Shown here: piece after piece, positions 35,729 to 44,997 of the stretch | How the letters are laid out: each line of letters begins with the position of its first letter | How positions within the stretch are numbered: the first letter of the stretch is position 1 | Origin: Shewanella sairae | GTDB taxonomy: Bacteria > Pseudomonadota > Gammaproteobacteria > Enterobacterales > Shewanellaceae | Assembly (NCBI RefSeq): GCF_023283535.1 | Contig: NZ_JAKILT010000001.1 | Span: 124,001-188,000, forward strand | Direction of reading: 5' to 3' | DNA length: 64,000 bases | Notes under the pieces: generated by a model | The model's database searches: none | Seen by the model: only the letters and a program-made list of their open reading frames with translations | Told to the model about the DNA's origin: nothing | Translations under genes and position numbers: made by a program

Positions 35729-36434
35729 GGTAGTAGGTTAATGTTGAGACGATTCTGACTTTCTTAACGTAAGGGGTATTACTGTCTCTATCATTAATAC
35801 TGAATTGACCCTGAGATGCATTTTTTATCTTGCCGAGTTTTGAATTTGAGTCTTTAGCAAATTTTTCAGCGACTTGGCGAGCATTCTTGGTGGCCGATTC
35901 TATCATCTCTGGTTTGACTTTATTTAGCTCGGTAAATAAAAATTGGGCTTTACTATTATAATCTTGATCTGAAATAGCGATGCCGTCTTTAGCAAGACTT
36001 AGCATATTAGTGCGGGTTTTAAGTAATAGATCAACGTTATCGGTATAAAGCGAGATAGAGATATTGGCGGCGTAACGGTACTTCACATTGGGATCAACAT
36101 AGCCTTGGGCTTGTCTGTCATTTATCGCGGGTAAGGCAATGGTGATTTCATCCTCGCTAAAGCCTTGCTGTTTGAGGAAATCGACAACCTTATCGGTTTT
36201 GACTTGGACTGTTTGATATAACTGCTTGAGGTCATTGTCGACTTCAGTAAAGCGAATAGGCCAGATGGCAACGTTGGCTTTAACCTCTTTTTCGGCTAAG
36301 CCTTTAACGGTTACAGTCCGCTCCATTGCTTTCATTTTTATCAGCTTATCACCAACAGTGTTGCCCAGCATGATAAGGCCTAAGCAAAGTAAACCACCCA
36401 GGATGAGGGCGGGAAGCGCGTTAGATTTTTGCAT
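35718..36434 (-). CDS. SIMPL-domain (DUF541) protein
   Basis: 238 residues. An N-terminal signal or anchor (ALPALILGGLLCLGLIMLGN) precedes the SIMPL domain: ERTVTVKGLAEKEVKANVAIW, a central QQGFSEDEI, and NARQVAEKFAKDSNSKLGKI near the end, as in YggE-like proteins. It is expected in the periplasm or attached to the inner membrane. The molecular function of the family is poorly defined; YggE is linked to oxidative-stress protection. Confidence 0.85.
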   Translation of the reverse strand: MQKSNALPALILGGLLCLGLIMLGNTVGDKLIKMKAMERTVTVKGLAEKEVKANVAIWPIRFTEVDNDLKQLYQTVQVKTDKVVDFLKQQGFSEDEITIALPAINDRQAQGYVDPNVKYRYAANISISLYTDNVDLLLKTRTNMLSLAKDGIAISDQDYNSKAQFLFTELNKVKPEMIESATKNARQVAEKFAKDSNSKLGKIKNASQGQFSINDRDSNTPYVKKVRIVSTLTYYLND

Positions 36435-36522
36435 ATATCTCTCAATATTGTTGATGATATATAAACGTTAACAAGAATAGACAAAAGAAGACAGTGAAAA
36501 TAGTTTCATTAAACGGCAACAA

Positions 36523-36547
36523 AAAAGCCGCACTCGGTGCGGCTTTT
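36523..36547. terminator. Terminator downstream of fadL
   Basis: AAAAGCCGCAC-TCG-GTGCGGCTTTT, a strong hairpin with A and T flanks, 32 bp past the fadL stop. Confidence 0.9.
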
Positions 36548-36578
36548 AATCAAAAATACGGTATCAGCATTTAATCAT

Positions 36579-37853
36579 TTAGAACTGGTAGTTGTAAGCT
36601 AACGAGAAGTAGTTAGCACCAGTGCTTGTTGTCGCTGTTAGTGTACCGTTAAGTGGAACGCTATCAACCACTACTGACTGTTCAGTTACCTGAGTATCGC
36701 GGCCAGTCACATAAGCATAACCAAAATCAACAGATGAATGTTTGTTTAGCTGGTAGGTTGCACCAACAGTAAACCAGTTACGATCTGAATCTGGGATTGA
36801 AATTGACTCGATATCACCAACTACGCCTTGGTCATATGCAATACCTGCACGTAGTGTCATTTTCTCATCTAATTGATAAGTTACACCGGCACTTAGGAAC
36901 CAAGAGTCATTCCACTGGTACTCTTTCAGTACTGTTGTACCGTTGTTATCATGCAAATCAACTGAGGTAAAGTTGCTCCACTGTGTCCACTGTGCTGTAT
37001 AGTGAACTGCAAAAGTGTCTGTTAACTGGTGGAAACCGGCAAACTGCGCAATATCAGCTAATGGTACAGTCATCTCTTCATATTCTGTACCCAGACGGTT
37101 TAGTGTGCCATCTACGTCGATATCAGGACTGAATCGGTAGCTCAGACCAAAACGGTTATTGGCGTTCATTTCATAAGTCACGCCCACGATACCGCCAAAA
37201 CCAATACCATCAGCTTCAACGTCTACAAAATTAACTGAATCTGGACCAGTAATTACCGTTTGACCATCGCGAGTTAATACACCTTCACCATGGATAATGT
37301 CTAGGCCTAAACCTACACTCCATTGGTCGTTGATACGAGCCGATACGCTAGCGTTAAAGTTTACGGTGGTGACTTCGGTGTTACCGACTAAGTCACCTGG
37401 TACTGGTAAATTACCGCCAGCGGTAAGATCGCTCGTATCAGTACCTGTACCATAGTTAGAGAATGCAGCTAGACCGAAAGCAAAAGTATCGTTGATTGGC
37501 TGAATATAATAAGCGTTAGGAATTAACTTCCCTTCTGCGGCATTAGCCACATGACCATACTCTACGTCTGGCGCATTTGGTGCTAGAGGACCGCGATCCC
37601 AATTTGCGTCTTGAACCTCAACAGTGACATCAGCATAGGTCATGCCAACAGAAATTGCTGTCGTATCAAACATAGCCATGGCGGCTGGGTTACGTGCCAA
37701 TACAGAGGCATTATCGGCGATCACGGCGTCACCAGCGAAAGCACGACCAATACCAACAGCAGATTGGCTGTTTAGTTGGAAACCGGCAGCCATGGTTTGT
37801 GTGCTTGCTAGAGCTACTGATACTGCAATAAGAGTCTTGTTGAAATACTTCAT
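36579..37853 (-). CDS. fadL: Long-chain fatty acid outer-membrane transporter FadL
   Basis: 424 residues of the OmpP1/FadL/TodX family, a 14-strand barrel that brings long-chain fatty acids across the outer membrane. After a signal peptide (LIAVSVALASTQTMAAG) comes the conserved hatch GFQLNSQSAVGIGRAFAGDA and NPAAMAMF. The last residue is Phe (SLAYNYQF), the barrel-assembly signal. A FadR-like operator lies 113 bp upstream, which fits control together with fadIJ. Confidence 0.93.
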   Translation of the reverse strand: MKYFNKTLIAVSVALASTQTMAAGFQLNSQSAVGIGRAFAGDAVIADNASVLARNPAAMAMFDTTAISVGMTYADVTVEVQDANWDRGPLAPNAPDVEYGHVANAAEGKLIPNAYYIQPINDTFAFGLAAFSNYGTGTDTSDLTAGGNLPVPGDLVGNTEVTTVNFNASVSARINDQWSVGLGLDIIHGEGVLTRDGQTVITGPDSVNFVDVEADGIGFGGIVGVTYEMNANNRFGLSYRFSPDIDVDGTLNRLGTEYEEMTVPLADIAQFAGFHQLTDTFAVHYTAQWTQWSNFTSVDLHDNNGTTVLKEYQWNDSWFLSAGVTYQLDEKMTLRAGIAYDQGVVGDIESISIPDSDRNWFTVGATYQLNKHSSVDFGYAYVTGRDTQVTEQSVVVDSVPLNGTLTATTSTGANYFSLAYNYQF

Positions 37854-37965
37854 TATTAATCATCTCTATTATTTTTGGTCTTGCTTATTTTAGTGCCAAC
37901 TCTGTTTGATTGGCGGCAAGATCCACTTATTAGACGAGTGCATAGTAGGTAGTAGTTAGCAAGCT

Positions 37966-37982
37966 AACAACTCCGACCAGAA
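37966..37982 (-). promoter_or_regulatory. FadR-like operator upstream of fadL
   Basis: On the minus strand TTCTGGTCGGAGTTGTT keeps CTGGTC, the central spacer base and the final TTGTT of the FadR operator. It lies between the fadL start and the putP terminator. Confidence 0.65.
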
Positions 37983-38160
37983 CGTGAATTCTGTTAATTA
38001 TTAGTTAATTATAGACTGGTTTGTTGATTGCATTTAAAGCAAGCCTTTAAAACAGGCAAAAGAAAGTATAGCCAGCAGGGGGTTGGCGCTAATAGTTGGT
38101 TTCACTATTAGTTAATGATATGTAACTAACGGAAATTAAACAAACTTGTTGGAAAAGTAA

Positions 38161-38185
38161 AAAAGCGTACAAATGTACGCTTTTT
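38161..38185 (-). terminator. Terminator of putP
   Basis: AAAAGCGTAC-AAAT-GTACGCTTTTT forms a perfect stem 25 bp past the putP stop, with T-rich sequence on the minus strand. Confidence 0.85.
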
Positions 38186-38209
38186 GTCTGCTTTAAATCG
38201 CTATTTGGG

Positions 38210-39661
38210 TTATAGCTTGGCTTCGAAATGGGCAAACTGCTGCTTAATTGCCTCTGAAGGAGCTTGTAGATTACTAATGATAACGCCAGAAAGCGTGGCT
38301 AAAATAAAGCCCGGTAAGATCTCGTAAATATCAAAAATACCACCAGACATTTGCTTCCAAATAACCACAGTTAATGCGCCAACAACAATTGTTGCAATCG
38401 CGCCATTACGGCTGTAGTTACGCCAAAATAGCGCGAGTAAGACAACGGGGCCAAATGCTGCGCCAAACCCTGCCCATGCATAGCTCACTAAACCAAGCAC
38501 ACTGCTTTCTGGGTTCAAGGCGACAATTCCCGCAATCACGGCAATCGCTAATACGCCAATTCGGCCTACTAACATCAACTCTTTACTTTGCGCTTGTGGG
38601 CGTAACCATTTCTTATAGAAATCCTCTGTTATGACACTAGAGCAAACCAAAAGTTGTGAGTCAATGGTACTCATAATTGCCGAAAGAATTGCGGCAATCA
38701 ATAAGCCACCAATCCATGGATTAAAGGCGGCATGTGCAAGATGGATAAATACGGTTTCAGGATTGGCTAAAGGTTCGGCAGCAAAATAGAGGCTCCCCGC
38801 AATACCAGTGGCGAGTGCACCAACAAGAGCTAAAAGCATCCAGCTCATAGCGATACGTCGAGACACTTTGATTTCGCTTGCTGAGCCAATCGCCATAAAT
38901 CGAGAAAGAATATGTGGTTGACCAAAATAGCCTAAGCCCCATGCTAACAAAGAGATGATACCTAGAACTGTAGTGTCATCGCTAATAAAGGCTAGCATTT
39001 TTGGATCGATGTTTTCCAAGCCAACTTGTGTTTCTGGTTGGCTCATAATTGCTACAGGAACAATTAATAAAGCAACCAACATTAAGCAGCCTTGAAAAAA
39101 GTCAGTCCAACTAACCGCAAAGAAACCGCCAACAAAGGTATAGGCAACAATAATGGTTGAACCAATGATCAGTGCTAATGTGTAATCTAAGCCGAATACT
39201 TTTTCAAACAGTATCGCACCGCCAACCATGCCTGAAGATGCATAGAAGGTGAAGAAAACTAAAATTGTGACAGCAGAGACTAATTTCAAAATGCCTTTAT
39301 TATCTTCAAAGCGTTTTTCGAAAAAGTCGGGTAGGGTTAGGGCGTTATCGGTGAACTCAGTATAAATGCGTAGGCGTTTAGCAACAAACAGCCAGTTAAG
39401 CCAAGCACCAAAAACAAGACCAAATCCAATCCAGGCTTCGCCTAAACCACCAAGATATACGGCACCAGGTAAGCCAAGTAGCAACCAGCCTGACATATCG
39501 GATGCACCAACACTCAATGCTGTTACACCTGGGCCCATACCGCGACCACCTAAGATATAATCATCTACAGAGTCTGTGGCTTTATATGCCCATAGGCCAA
39601 TTCCCATCATTAAAGAGAGATAGCCTATAAAAGTAATTAAAATGGGTAATTCAATTGTCAT
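38210..39661 (-). CDS. putP: Sodium/proline symporter
   Basis: 483 residues with about 13 membrane helices of the SSS family; it imports proline with Na+. The start MTIELPILITFIGYLSLMMG and YILGGRGMGPGVTALSVGASDMSGW match PutP, including the Na+/proline-binding region of helix 2. SSGMVGGAILFEKVFG, AYTFVGGFFAVSWTDFFQG and AILSAIMSTIDSQLLVCSS are further SSS signatures. No putA is nearby in this window. Confidence 0.92.
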   Translation of the reverse strand: MTIELPILITFIGYLSLMMGIGLWAYKATDSVDDYILGGRGMGPGVTALSVGASDMSGWLLLGLPGAVYLGGLGEAWIGFGLVFGAWLNWLFVAKRLRIYTEFTDNALTLPDFFEKRFEDNKGILKLVSAVTILVFFTFYASSGMVGGAILFEKVFGLDYTLALIIGSTIIVAYTFVGGFFAVSWTDFFQGCLMLVALLIVPVAIMSQPETQVGLENIDPKMLAFISDDTTVLGIISLLAWGLGYFGQPHILSRFMAIGSASEIKVSRRIAMSWMLLALVGALATGIAGSLYFAAEPLANPETVFIHLAHAAFNPWIGGLLIAAILSAIMSTIDSQLLVCSSVITEDFYKKWLRPQAQSKELMLVGRIGVLAIAVIAGIVALNPESSVLGLVSYAWAGFGAAFGPVVLLALFWRNYSRNGAIATIVVGALTVVIWKQMSGGIFDIYEILPGFILATLSGVIISNLQAPSEAIKQQFAHFEAKL

Positions 39662-39756
39662 GTGTGATTCACGCTTCTTGTATTTTCGATATGTGGGAGC
39701 GCTATGTTAACAGAAGTATGAGCTTGAGCCCAATAAAGGGCGGAAATGTGATGAAT

Positions 39757-39793
39757 TACAACCAATAATGCCGGTTTGACATTATTGGTTGTA
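39757..39793. repeat. 14-bp-arm inverted repeat between putP and the DUF3379 gene
   Basis: TACAACCAATAATG and CATTATTGGTTGTA flank nine bases. It lies just past the DUF3379 stop and 96 bp upstream of putP. The lack of a T-run leaves open whether it is a terminator for the sigma/anti-sigma operon or an operator for putP. Confidence 0.75.
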
Positions 39794-39799
39794 AGGGAT

Positions 39800-40504
39800 T
39801 TAGATAAAAGTTTGCTTAATTTCGTTTTTTACGAAGTTGAGATCTTGGCTCTGCTCACCAATTAGTAACATGTAGGCATTATCTGTTTCAAAGCCCATGC
39901 CTTTGTATTTATTATCGGCAAAGGCTTCTTCAAGTACTAACCTGTCTTCAAGGGGCACGATGAACAAAGTGACTTTGCTATGCTCGCCTTGCATCACCAA
40001 ATGTAAACTTTGCACGCCTTGGAAGTCACAATACTTACTGTAAAACACTTTGCCGGGTTGCTGGGTAAACTTCATATTTTGACCGCCTGTAAGCGATGCT
40101 AGTTGAAAGTTCACGTCTTGGTATTGCACGTCTTGATCAATCCGTAATGCTCTATCTTCATGATACACATGAGCAAGTGCATGCTGGCTTAAATCAACGG
40201 GAGCCATTCTCAGCAAGGTGAATGTCATACCCGCTAAGAAGGCAACCGATGCGACGAGCGCAAAAGCAAACCCGGTTTTACGACGTTGGCTATGATGTTG
40301 TTGCAGCTGCTGTCTTAATAGTAACTTCGCGGCAAGATCGTCGGGTACATCGACTTTTAGCGCACCTTCTATTTTACTATCTAACTTTTTCAGAACCGTT
40401 AAAAATGCTTCATGTTCAGCAGACTCTTTTGCTGCAGCAAGAAAGTCAGGATCTTGATTATTAGGTTCACTGTAGGCCTGGCGGCGAAACTTAAGCTCAT
40501 CCAT
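39800..40504 (-). CDS. DUF3379 protein, probable anti-sigma factor
   Basis: 234 residues: a cytoplasmic N-terminal region of about 80 residues, one membrane helix (FAFALVASVAFLAGMTFTLL) and a periplasmic domain. This layout and the position right after an ECF sigma gene suggest an anti-sigma factor, though no zinc-type HxxxCxxC motif is present. The ATG at 40504 follows AGAGGT; an upstream start at 40540 is less likely. It overlaps the sigma gene by 8 bp, giving coupled synthesis. Confidence 0.8.
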   Translation of the reverse strand: MDELKFRRQAYSEPNNQDPDFLAAAKESAEHEAFLTVLKKLDSKIEGALKVDVPDDLAAKLLLRQQLQQHHSQRRKTGFAFALVASVAFLAGMTFTLLRMAPVDLSQHALAHVYHEDRALRIDQDVQYQDVNFQLASLTGGQNMKFTQQPGKVFYSKYCDFQGVQSLHLVMQGEHSKVTLFIVPLEDRLVLEEAFADNKYKGMGFETDNAYMLLIGEQSQDLNFVKNEIKQTFI

Positions 40505-41060
40505 TGGATTGACCTCTGTGGGTTGGTTGTTCAAGTACATCTTTTAACTGGTTTCTGGCTCTGAATAAGCGTGTCATCACGGTATTTCGATTTAAATCGA
40601 GGATCTTGGCGATTTCGTCACCGCTAAAACCGCCAATGACTTGTAATACTAAAGGTTCGCGATACTCAAGTTCCAGCTTAGCGATTTGCCGTTGCAATAG
40701 GTGTTGTTCAGCATGTTCTTCGGTACTGCTCGAAAGGTTATCTTCGATAAACTCTTGTTCAATATCTGAGTAATCAAATTGTTTACGCTCAAATCTTCGG
40801 GCGTTTTCTCGCCTTAGAATTGTGATTAACCAAGACTTAGCAGCTTTTTCATCTTTTAAAGAATCAAGCGAGCGCCAAGCACGAAGAAAGGTTTCTTGAG
40901 TGATATCTTCAGCGATATGTTTATCACCGCATAACCAATAGGCAAAGCGGTAAATATCGGCATGAAGTGCCCTGACAAGGCTATCGTATCGTCGTTGTTT
41001 ACTAACCATGTCTGAAGAGACCGTGGACTTTGATTTTTTATTTCGCCAACTCTCAAACAT
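40497..41060 (-). CDS. ECF-type RNA polymerase sigma factor
   Basis: 187 residues. Region 2 is ADIYRFAYWLCGDKHIAEDI and TQETFLRAWRSL; region 4 is GGFSGDEIAKILDLNRNTVM and TRLFRARNQLK, a helix-turn-helix for the -35 element. Regions 1.1 and 3 are absent, as in ECF sigma factors. Paired with the DUF3379 membrane protein, it probably answers an envelope signal. The regulon cannot be inferred from this window. An internal ATG at 41009 is a possible alternative start. Confidence 0.9.
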   Translation of the reverse strand: MFESWRNKKSKSTVSSDMVSKQRRYDSLVRALHADIYRFAYWLCGDKHIAEDITQETFLRAWRSLDSLKDEKAAKSWLITILRRENARRFERKQFDYSDIEQEFIEDNLSSSTEEHAEQHLLQRQIAKLELEYREPLVLQVIGGFSGDEIAKILDLNRNTVMTRLFRARNQLKDVLEQPTHRGQSNG

Positions 41061-41282
41061 TTTTATTTTTTCTAATTTAGATGAGTCACATCAGCTTAAC
41101 CTTGTCGCAGATGTAATGCCAATTGTTATACGAATTGCATTAATAATCTGTTCATTCAGTGTGAATTCAAAGCTCTGAAGGCAAGCTGGAAAATTGAAGC
41201 TAATCGTTATTCTCGGCTCTGGCATCCTGCTTCTCGCTACCTCCTAAATCCTAGACCCAATTTTTCTATCGTTAAAATAGAA

Positions 41283-41307
41283 AAAGGCACTGGTTATCTG
41301 TGCCTTT
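41283..41307 (-). terminator. Terminator of the moxR-bat operon
   Basis: AAAGGCAC and GTGCCTTT pair around nine bases, with a T-rich run on the minus strand, 54 bp past the batD stop. Confidence 0.8.
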
Positions 41308-41360
41308 AGTATTGAGAAACTATGTTTGCTCTAATTGGATTAACAGCGGACAAAGCGCAA

Positions 41361-42992
41361 TTAATTGGGATTAAGTGCCATCAGCGCGGTTGCTGTATTG
41401 TTCTCACTGATTTTTACTGCTTTCACTTGGGCAAACAATTTGTTGAAGTCGACTGTTTCAGCCTGTTTATTTGGACTATATGCCATGCGTTGCAATTGAC
41501 TGATGGCAAGCTTAATGGCTTCATCGGTAACGGCTATCTGAGTTAATGACATCGGGCGCTGATAAAGTTCTGAGTAATATCGCGTTAATGCATTTAGCAC
41601 TTGAGTGGCATTTTGTGACTTGCAAGCAGCTTGCAATTCAGAGAGCGCCAATGGTGACTTTACCGCTATAGGTAAAGGCGCTGTCACGTTTTGTACTTGA
41701 GCTTTTTTACGTGCATTGAGCCAGAGCATTATCGTCGCAAGCCAAAGTATGGCGAATATTAACGATAACCAAGGCCAAAAGCCTGCATCATAACTTGGTT
41801 GCGGTGTAAGACTTTGCTCAGGCAGCGGCGTGACAGCAACTGGTCCGTTAACGGTAATTGTGCGCGCTGGCAGCGTGGCAAACTGTTGTTTGTTTAAGTG
41901 AGGGTTCCACCAAGGCACCTTAATTTCAGGTAATGTGTACGTACCACCATTGGTAGCAACAATTGCCGTTGTTTGGGTGAGTTGCGATACCATTTGGTTA
42001 TCACGTAAGAAGGTATTGCGCTGCGCTTTCTCTGGGTAGGTTTTTAGACCTGCAGGAGTCTCAATATTGATGTCGGGCAAACTGGTTTCATCGGTATTCG
42101 ATGCAAGCAAGGTAATGGTGCGGGTAATGGGATCGCCAACATTAAATTCAGTTTGTGTTTCTGGCCAGTCTTCTTTCAATACCACAAGATCAGACACTAG
42201 CCATTCACCATGATAATCGGCAGGCATAGGGTTAATTAGCACTGTCATTTTAGGCGCTTGAGTTTGCGTCGGCTTGCTTTCGTTAAAGCCGAACATACCG
42301 CCATTACGGCGAGTTTGAACAAGCACATCCCCAGCAAAACTAGCGCCCTTAATGGTAAGCTCTCCAGGTTGATCGGCAACAATGGCATAGTTGCGCTCAA
42401 TGACTCGATAGCGTCGACCATTAACGATTTCAGTACTATCGGTGTCTTCTCCAAGTTGCTTTATTTGCGCGCCTTCTAAATCGGGTGCGTTTAGCACGCC
42501 TCGTTGCAGTTCAAGCGCTAAATAAAGTTTGACTTTATAGGTGAGCATTTGACCCACATATGCTTCCTCTGTATTGAGGTTGCCGCGCATGAAGATATCT
42601 TGCATCCGTTGTGGTTGAGAACCGGCTTTTACCACAGATAGCGAGATAGGGCTCGAACTAACACCGTCAATTGTAAACGCCGGGATAGTGATATTGCCGG
42701 GGGCTCTTGGTGAAACTAGAACCTGCCAGCGGGTTTCATTACTCGCATCAAAGTTCATAATCTTCTTGCTACGACTGATACTTGTGCGACCCACAATAAA
42801 GTCTTTCAGCAGGGCTGACGTATCGAGCTTACCATTATTGACATCGTCATCAGCGGTTACCGTGAGTACTAATGTATCGCCTTCCATTACCGGGTTTCGG
42901 TCAACAGAAGCTTGCAGCACTGTTATAGCGCTGGCAGGAAAGGCCGCTGTTAGCGCGATAATTGCTAACGTAAAAATATACCGTATTACCAC
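41361..42992 (-). CDS. BatD-family protein
   Basis: 543 residues, last gene of the operon. It has a signal peptide (FTLAIIALTAAFPASA) and a long periplasmic part with repeated beta-sandwich domains of the BatD type (VLQASVDRNPVMEGDTLVLT, NEAYVGQMLTYKV-like stretch at about 145-160). A membrane helix near 410-430 (WPWLSLIFAILWLATIMLWL) and a small cytoplasmic tail follow. It is thought to work with the VWA proteins in envelope integrity. The GTG start overlaps the previous gene by 7 bp and has AAGGA upstream. Confidence 0.85.
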   Translation of the reverse strand: MVIRYIFTLAIIALTAAFPASAITVLQASVDRNPVMEGDTLVLTVTADDDVNNGKLDTSALLKDFIVGRTSISRSKKIMNFDASNETRWQVLVSPRAPGNITIPAFTIDGVSSSPISLSVVKAGSQPQRMQDIFMRGNLNTEEAYVGQMLTYKVKLYLALELQRGVLNAPDLEGAQIKQLGEDTDSTEIVNGRRYRVIERNYAIVADQPGELTIKGASFAGDVLVQTRRNGGMFGFNESKPTQTQAPKMTVLINPMPADYHGEWLVSDLVVLKEDWPETQTEFNVGDPITRTITLLASNTDETSLPDINIETPAGLKTYPEKAQRNTFLRDNQMVSQLTQTTAIVATNGGTYTLPEIKVPWWNPHLNKQQFATLPARTITVNGPVAVTPLPEQSLTPQPSYDAGFWPWLSLIFAILWLATIMLWLNARKKAQVQNVTAPLPIAVKSPLALSELQAACKSQNATQVLNALTRYYSELYQRPMSLTQIAVTDEAIKLAISQLQRMAYSPNKQAETVDFNKLFAQVKAVKISENNTATALMALNPN

Positions 42993-44995
42993 TGTTCATT
43001 TTCCTTAGAATTAATACCTTGTTGGCGACGTTTCTGATATTCAAGCTGCATTTTATTGCGCAGTAACACTTGGGGATCGTCTGCTATTGCCCGCAGTGCT
43101 CGCTCCATTTCTGGCGGCAAAGGTTTATCGGTTGGTAGGGCACTAGCTGCGACTTGCTCAGATTGCTGATCTGGCTTGCCTGCTTCTGCGTCCTCGGTCA
43201 TCTGTGCTGACTGTGCTTGTTGCTCTGTTTGCTGCTCGGCATTTTTGTCTTTAGCTTGCTGCTGATTGCTTTGAGGGCTAGCCTGCATTTCAGCTTCATT
43301 TGATTGCTGCTCAGCATCACCTGACTTGGCGTCATTTTCGTTGGTCGCTTGTTGGTCTTTTGGCTCATCATGAGTGCTGTCATTAGCGTCTTGTTCACTA
43401 GTGTCATTTTCTGATGGCTGTGATTCAGGTTCAGGTTCTGATTCAGGCTGCTGCGGTTCATCTTGTTGTTGACCGCCTTGCTCTGATTGCTCTTGCTGCT
43501 GAGGTTGACTCTGCTGCGACTGATCTTGATTAGATTGCCCATCTTGCGATTGCTGATTTTGCGACTGTTCACTTGATTGCTGCTTATCTTGAGATGGATC
43601 TTGAGGCGAGTCCTGTTGGTTTTGCTGATCCGACTGTTGGTTATTTTGCTGCTGTTGCTTTTCAAGCTCTTTCGCGAGATTTAAATTGCTCTTGGCTGCG
43701 TCAAAATCTGGGGACTTGTCCAGCGCTGATTGATAACGCTTTTGCGCCTCTTGATATAGACCTTGTTGCATCAACGCATTGCCTTGATTGTATAAGCCAT
43801 TGGCAGAATTATCTTTTTCAAATGCATTCAGCGCTTGTTGATACTCGCCAGCCTTATACAGAGCACTTGCTTGCCATTGGGGATCGACAAACTGGCTCGC
43901 AGCTTTTGTATAGTCATTATCTTGGTAAGCTTGCATGGCTTGCTGATCTTGAGTTTGCCATAAGTCATCCCAAGTATTGGCGTAGGTCACGCCACTAGGT
44001 TGTATAACCATAAAAAGTGCTAGCGCGGCGAGCATGCCATTTCTAAAGCTCAACAGTGCAGGTAGTAGTAATAACAGTGCAATGTATGGCCCTAGATCAA
44101 CCCAAGTTTCTCCCTCTAAATCACTGGCTTTAGAATCTTGAGTTGTTGCTAACCATTGCTTGATTTGCGCTACGTCAGCCCCATCGGCACGGTTCGCCAC
44201 CATGATCCCGTTTGCGTCATTAGCGAGCTCTTTTAATAGGGCGTAATCGGTTTTTGCGACGACGACTTGATTGGCATTGTCGCGTAATAGTTGTCCATCA
44301 GGAAGTTTGATGGGCGAACCTTGTTGGCTACCAAATGCTAGAATCGCCAGACGATATGGACTGTCTTTTAATACCGATTCAGCACGTTTAAATTGCGTGG
44401 TTGAAATGCCATCGGTAAAAAGAATAATGTCTCCGCGAATATGCCCGCCTTGACTGAGTAACGATTGCGCCTGGCTAATAGCGGCTTCGAGATTGGAACC
44501 TCTAACCGGCATAATACTCGGCGTTAACGTAGGCAGCAAATTGAGCAATGTCGATTTATCTCGAGTCAAAGGACTTATGGTAAATGCGTCTCCGGCATAG
44601 GCTATTAACCCCGTTTCGCCCGCACTTAACTCCCCAATCAGATCGGTGGCACGGTATTTGGCTTGGGTTAAACGATTAGGTGCAACATCATTGGCATACA
44701 TGGAGAGTGACATATCCATCACAATCACTCGTCCTTGTGTCGACTCATACACTGGAAGGGCACGTTTCTCTAAAGACGGGCCTGACAGTGCGATTACCGC
44801 TATAAACCAGGCTATTGCAAGATAACCAATATTATTGTGCTTTTTTGGGCTTGAACTGCTAATCAACAGCTTAGCCAAGTGAGGCGCAATATAATGGTCC
44901 CAGTTTGAACTTGCCGCTTTGCTCTTAAATAGCAATAGTAACAGTAAGGCGAGAGGAAGCAGGGCTATAAACCATTCTGGACGTAAAAAGTGCAT
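42986..44995 (-). CDS. VWA-TPR membrane protein (BatB/BatC type)
   Basis: 669 residues. Two N-terminal helices precede a VWA domain with MIDAS residues in DMSLSMYAND and FTDGISTTQ. A helix pair follows near 310-330, then TPR repeats (SALYKAGEYQQALNAFEKD, NQGNALMQQGLYQEAQKRYQ) at about 370-430. The last 200 residues are a Gln/Ser/Asp/Glu-rich low-complexity tail. This joins the BatB and BatC functions in one chain. It probably presents partner proteins from the inner membrane. It starts two bases after the previous stop. Confidence 0.88.
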   Translation of the reverse strand: MHFLRPEWFIALLPLALLLLLLFKSKAASSNWDHYIAPHLAKLLISSSSPKKHNNIGYLAIAWFIAVIALSGPSLEKRALPVYESTQGRVIVMDMSLSMYANDVAPNRLTQAKYRATDLIGELSAGETGLIAYAGDAFTISPLTRDKSTLLNLLPTLTPSIMPVRGSNLEAAISQAQSLLSQGGHIRGDIILFTDGISTTQFKRAESVLKDSPYRLAILAFGSQQGSPIKLPDGQLLRDNANQVVVAKTDYALLKELANDANGIMVANRADGADVAQIKQWLATTQDSKASDLEGETWVDLGPYIALLLLLPALLSFRNGMLAALALFMVIQPSGVTYANTWDDLWQTQDQQAMQAYQDNDYTKAASQFVDPQWQASALYKAGEYQQALNAFEKDNSANGLYNQGNALMQQGLYQEAQKRYQSALDKSPDFDAAKSNLNLAKELEKQQQQNNQQSDQQNQQDSPQDPSQDKQQSSEQSQNQQSQDGQSNQDQSQQSQPQQQEQSEQGGQQQDEPQQPESEPEPESQPSENDTSEQDANDSTHDEPKDQQATNENDAKSGDAEQQSNEAEMQASPQSNQQQAKDKNAEQQTEQQAQSAQMTEDAEAGKPDQQSEQVAASALPTDKPLPPEMERALRAIADDPQVLLRNKMQLEYQKRRQQGINSKENEQW

Positions 44996-44997
44996 TA

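Noticed and set aside
43198..43665. Basic frame in the low-complexity tail of the VWA-TPR gene
   Set aside because: It is a shifted reading of the Gln/Ser-rich repeats on the same strand.
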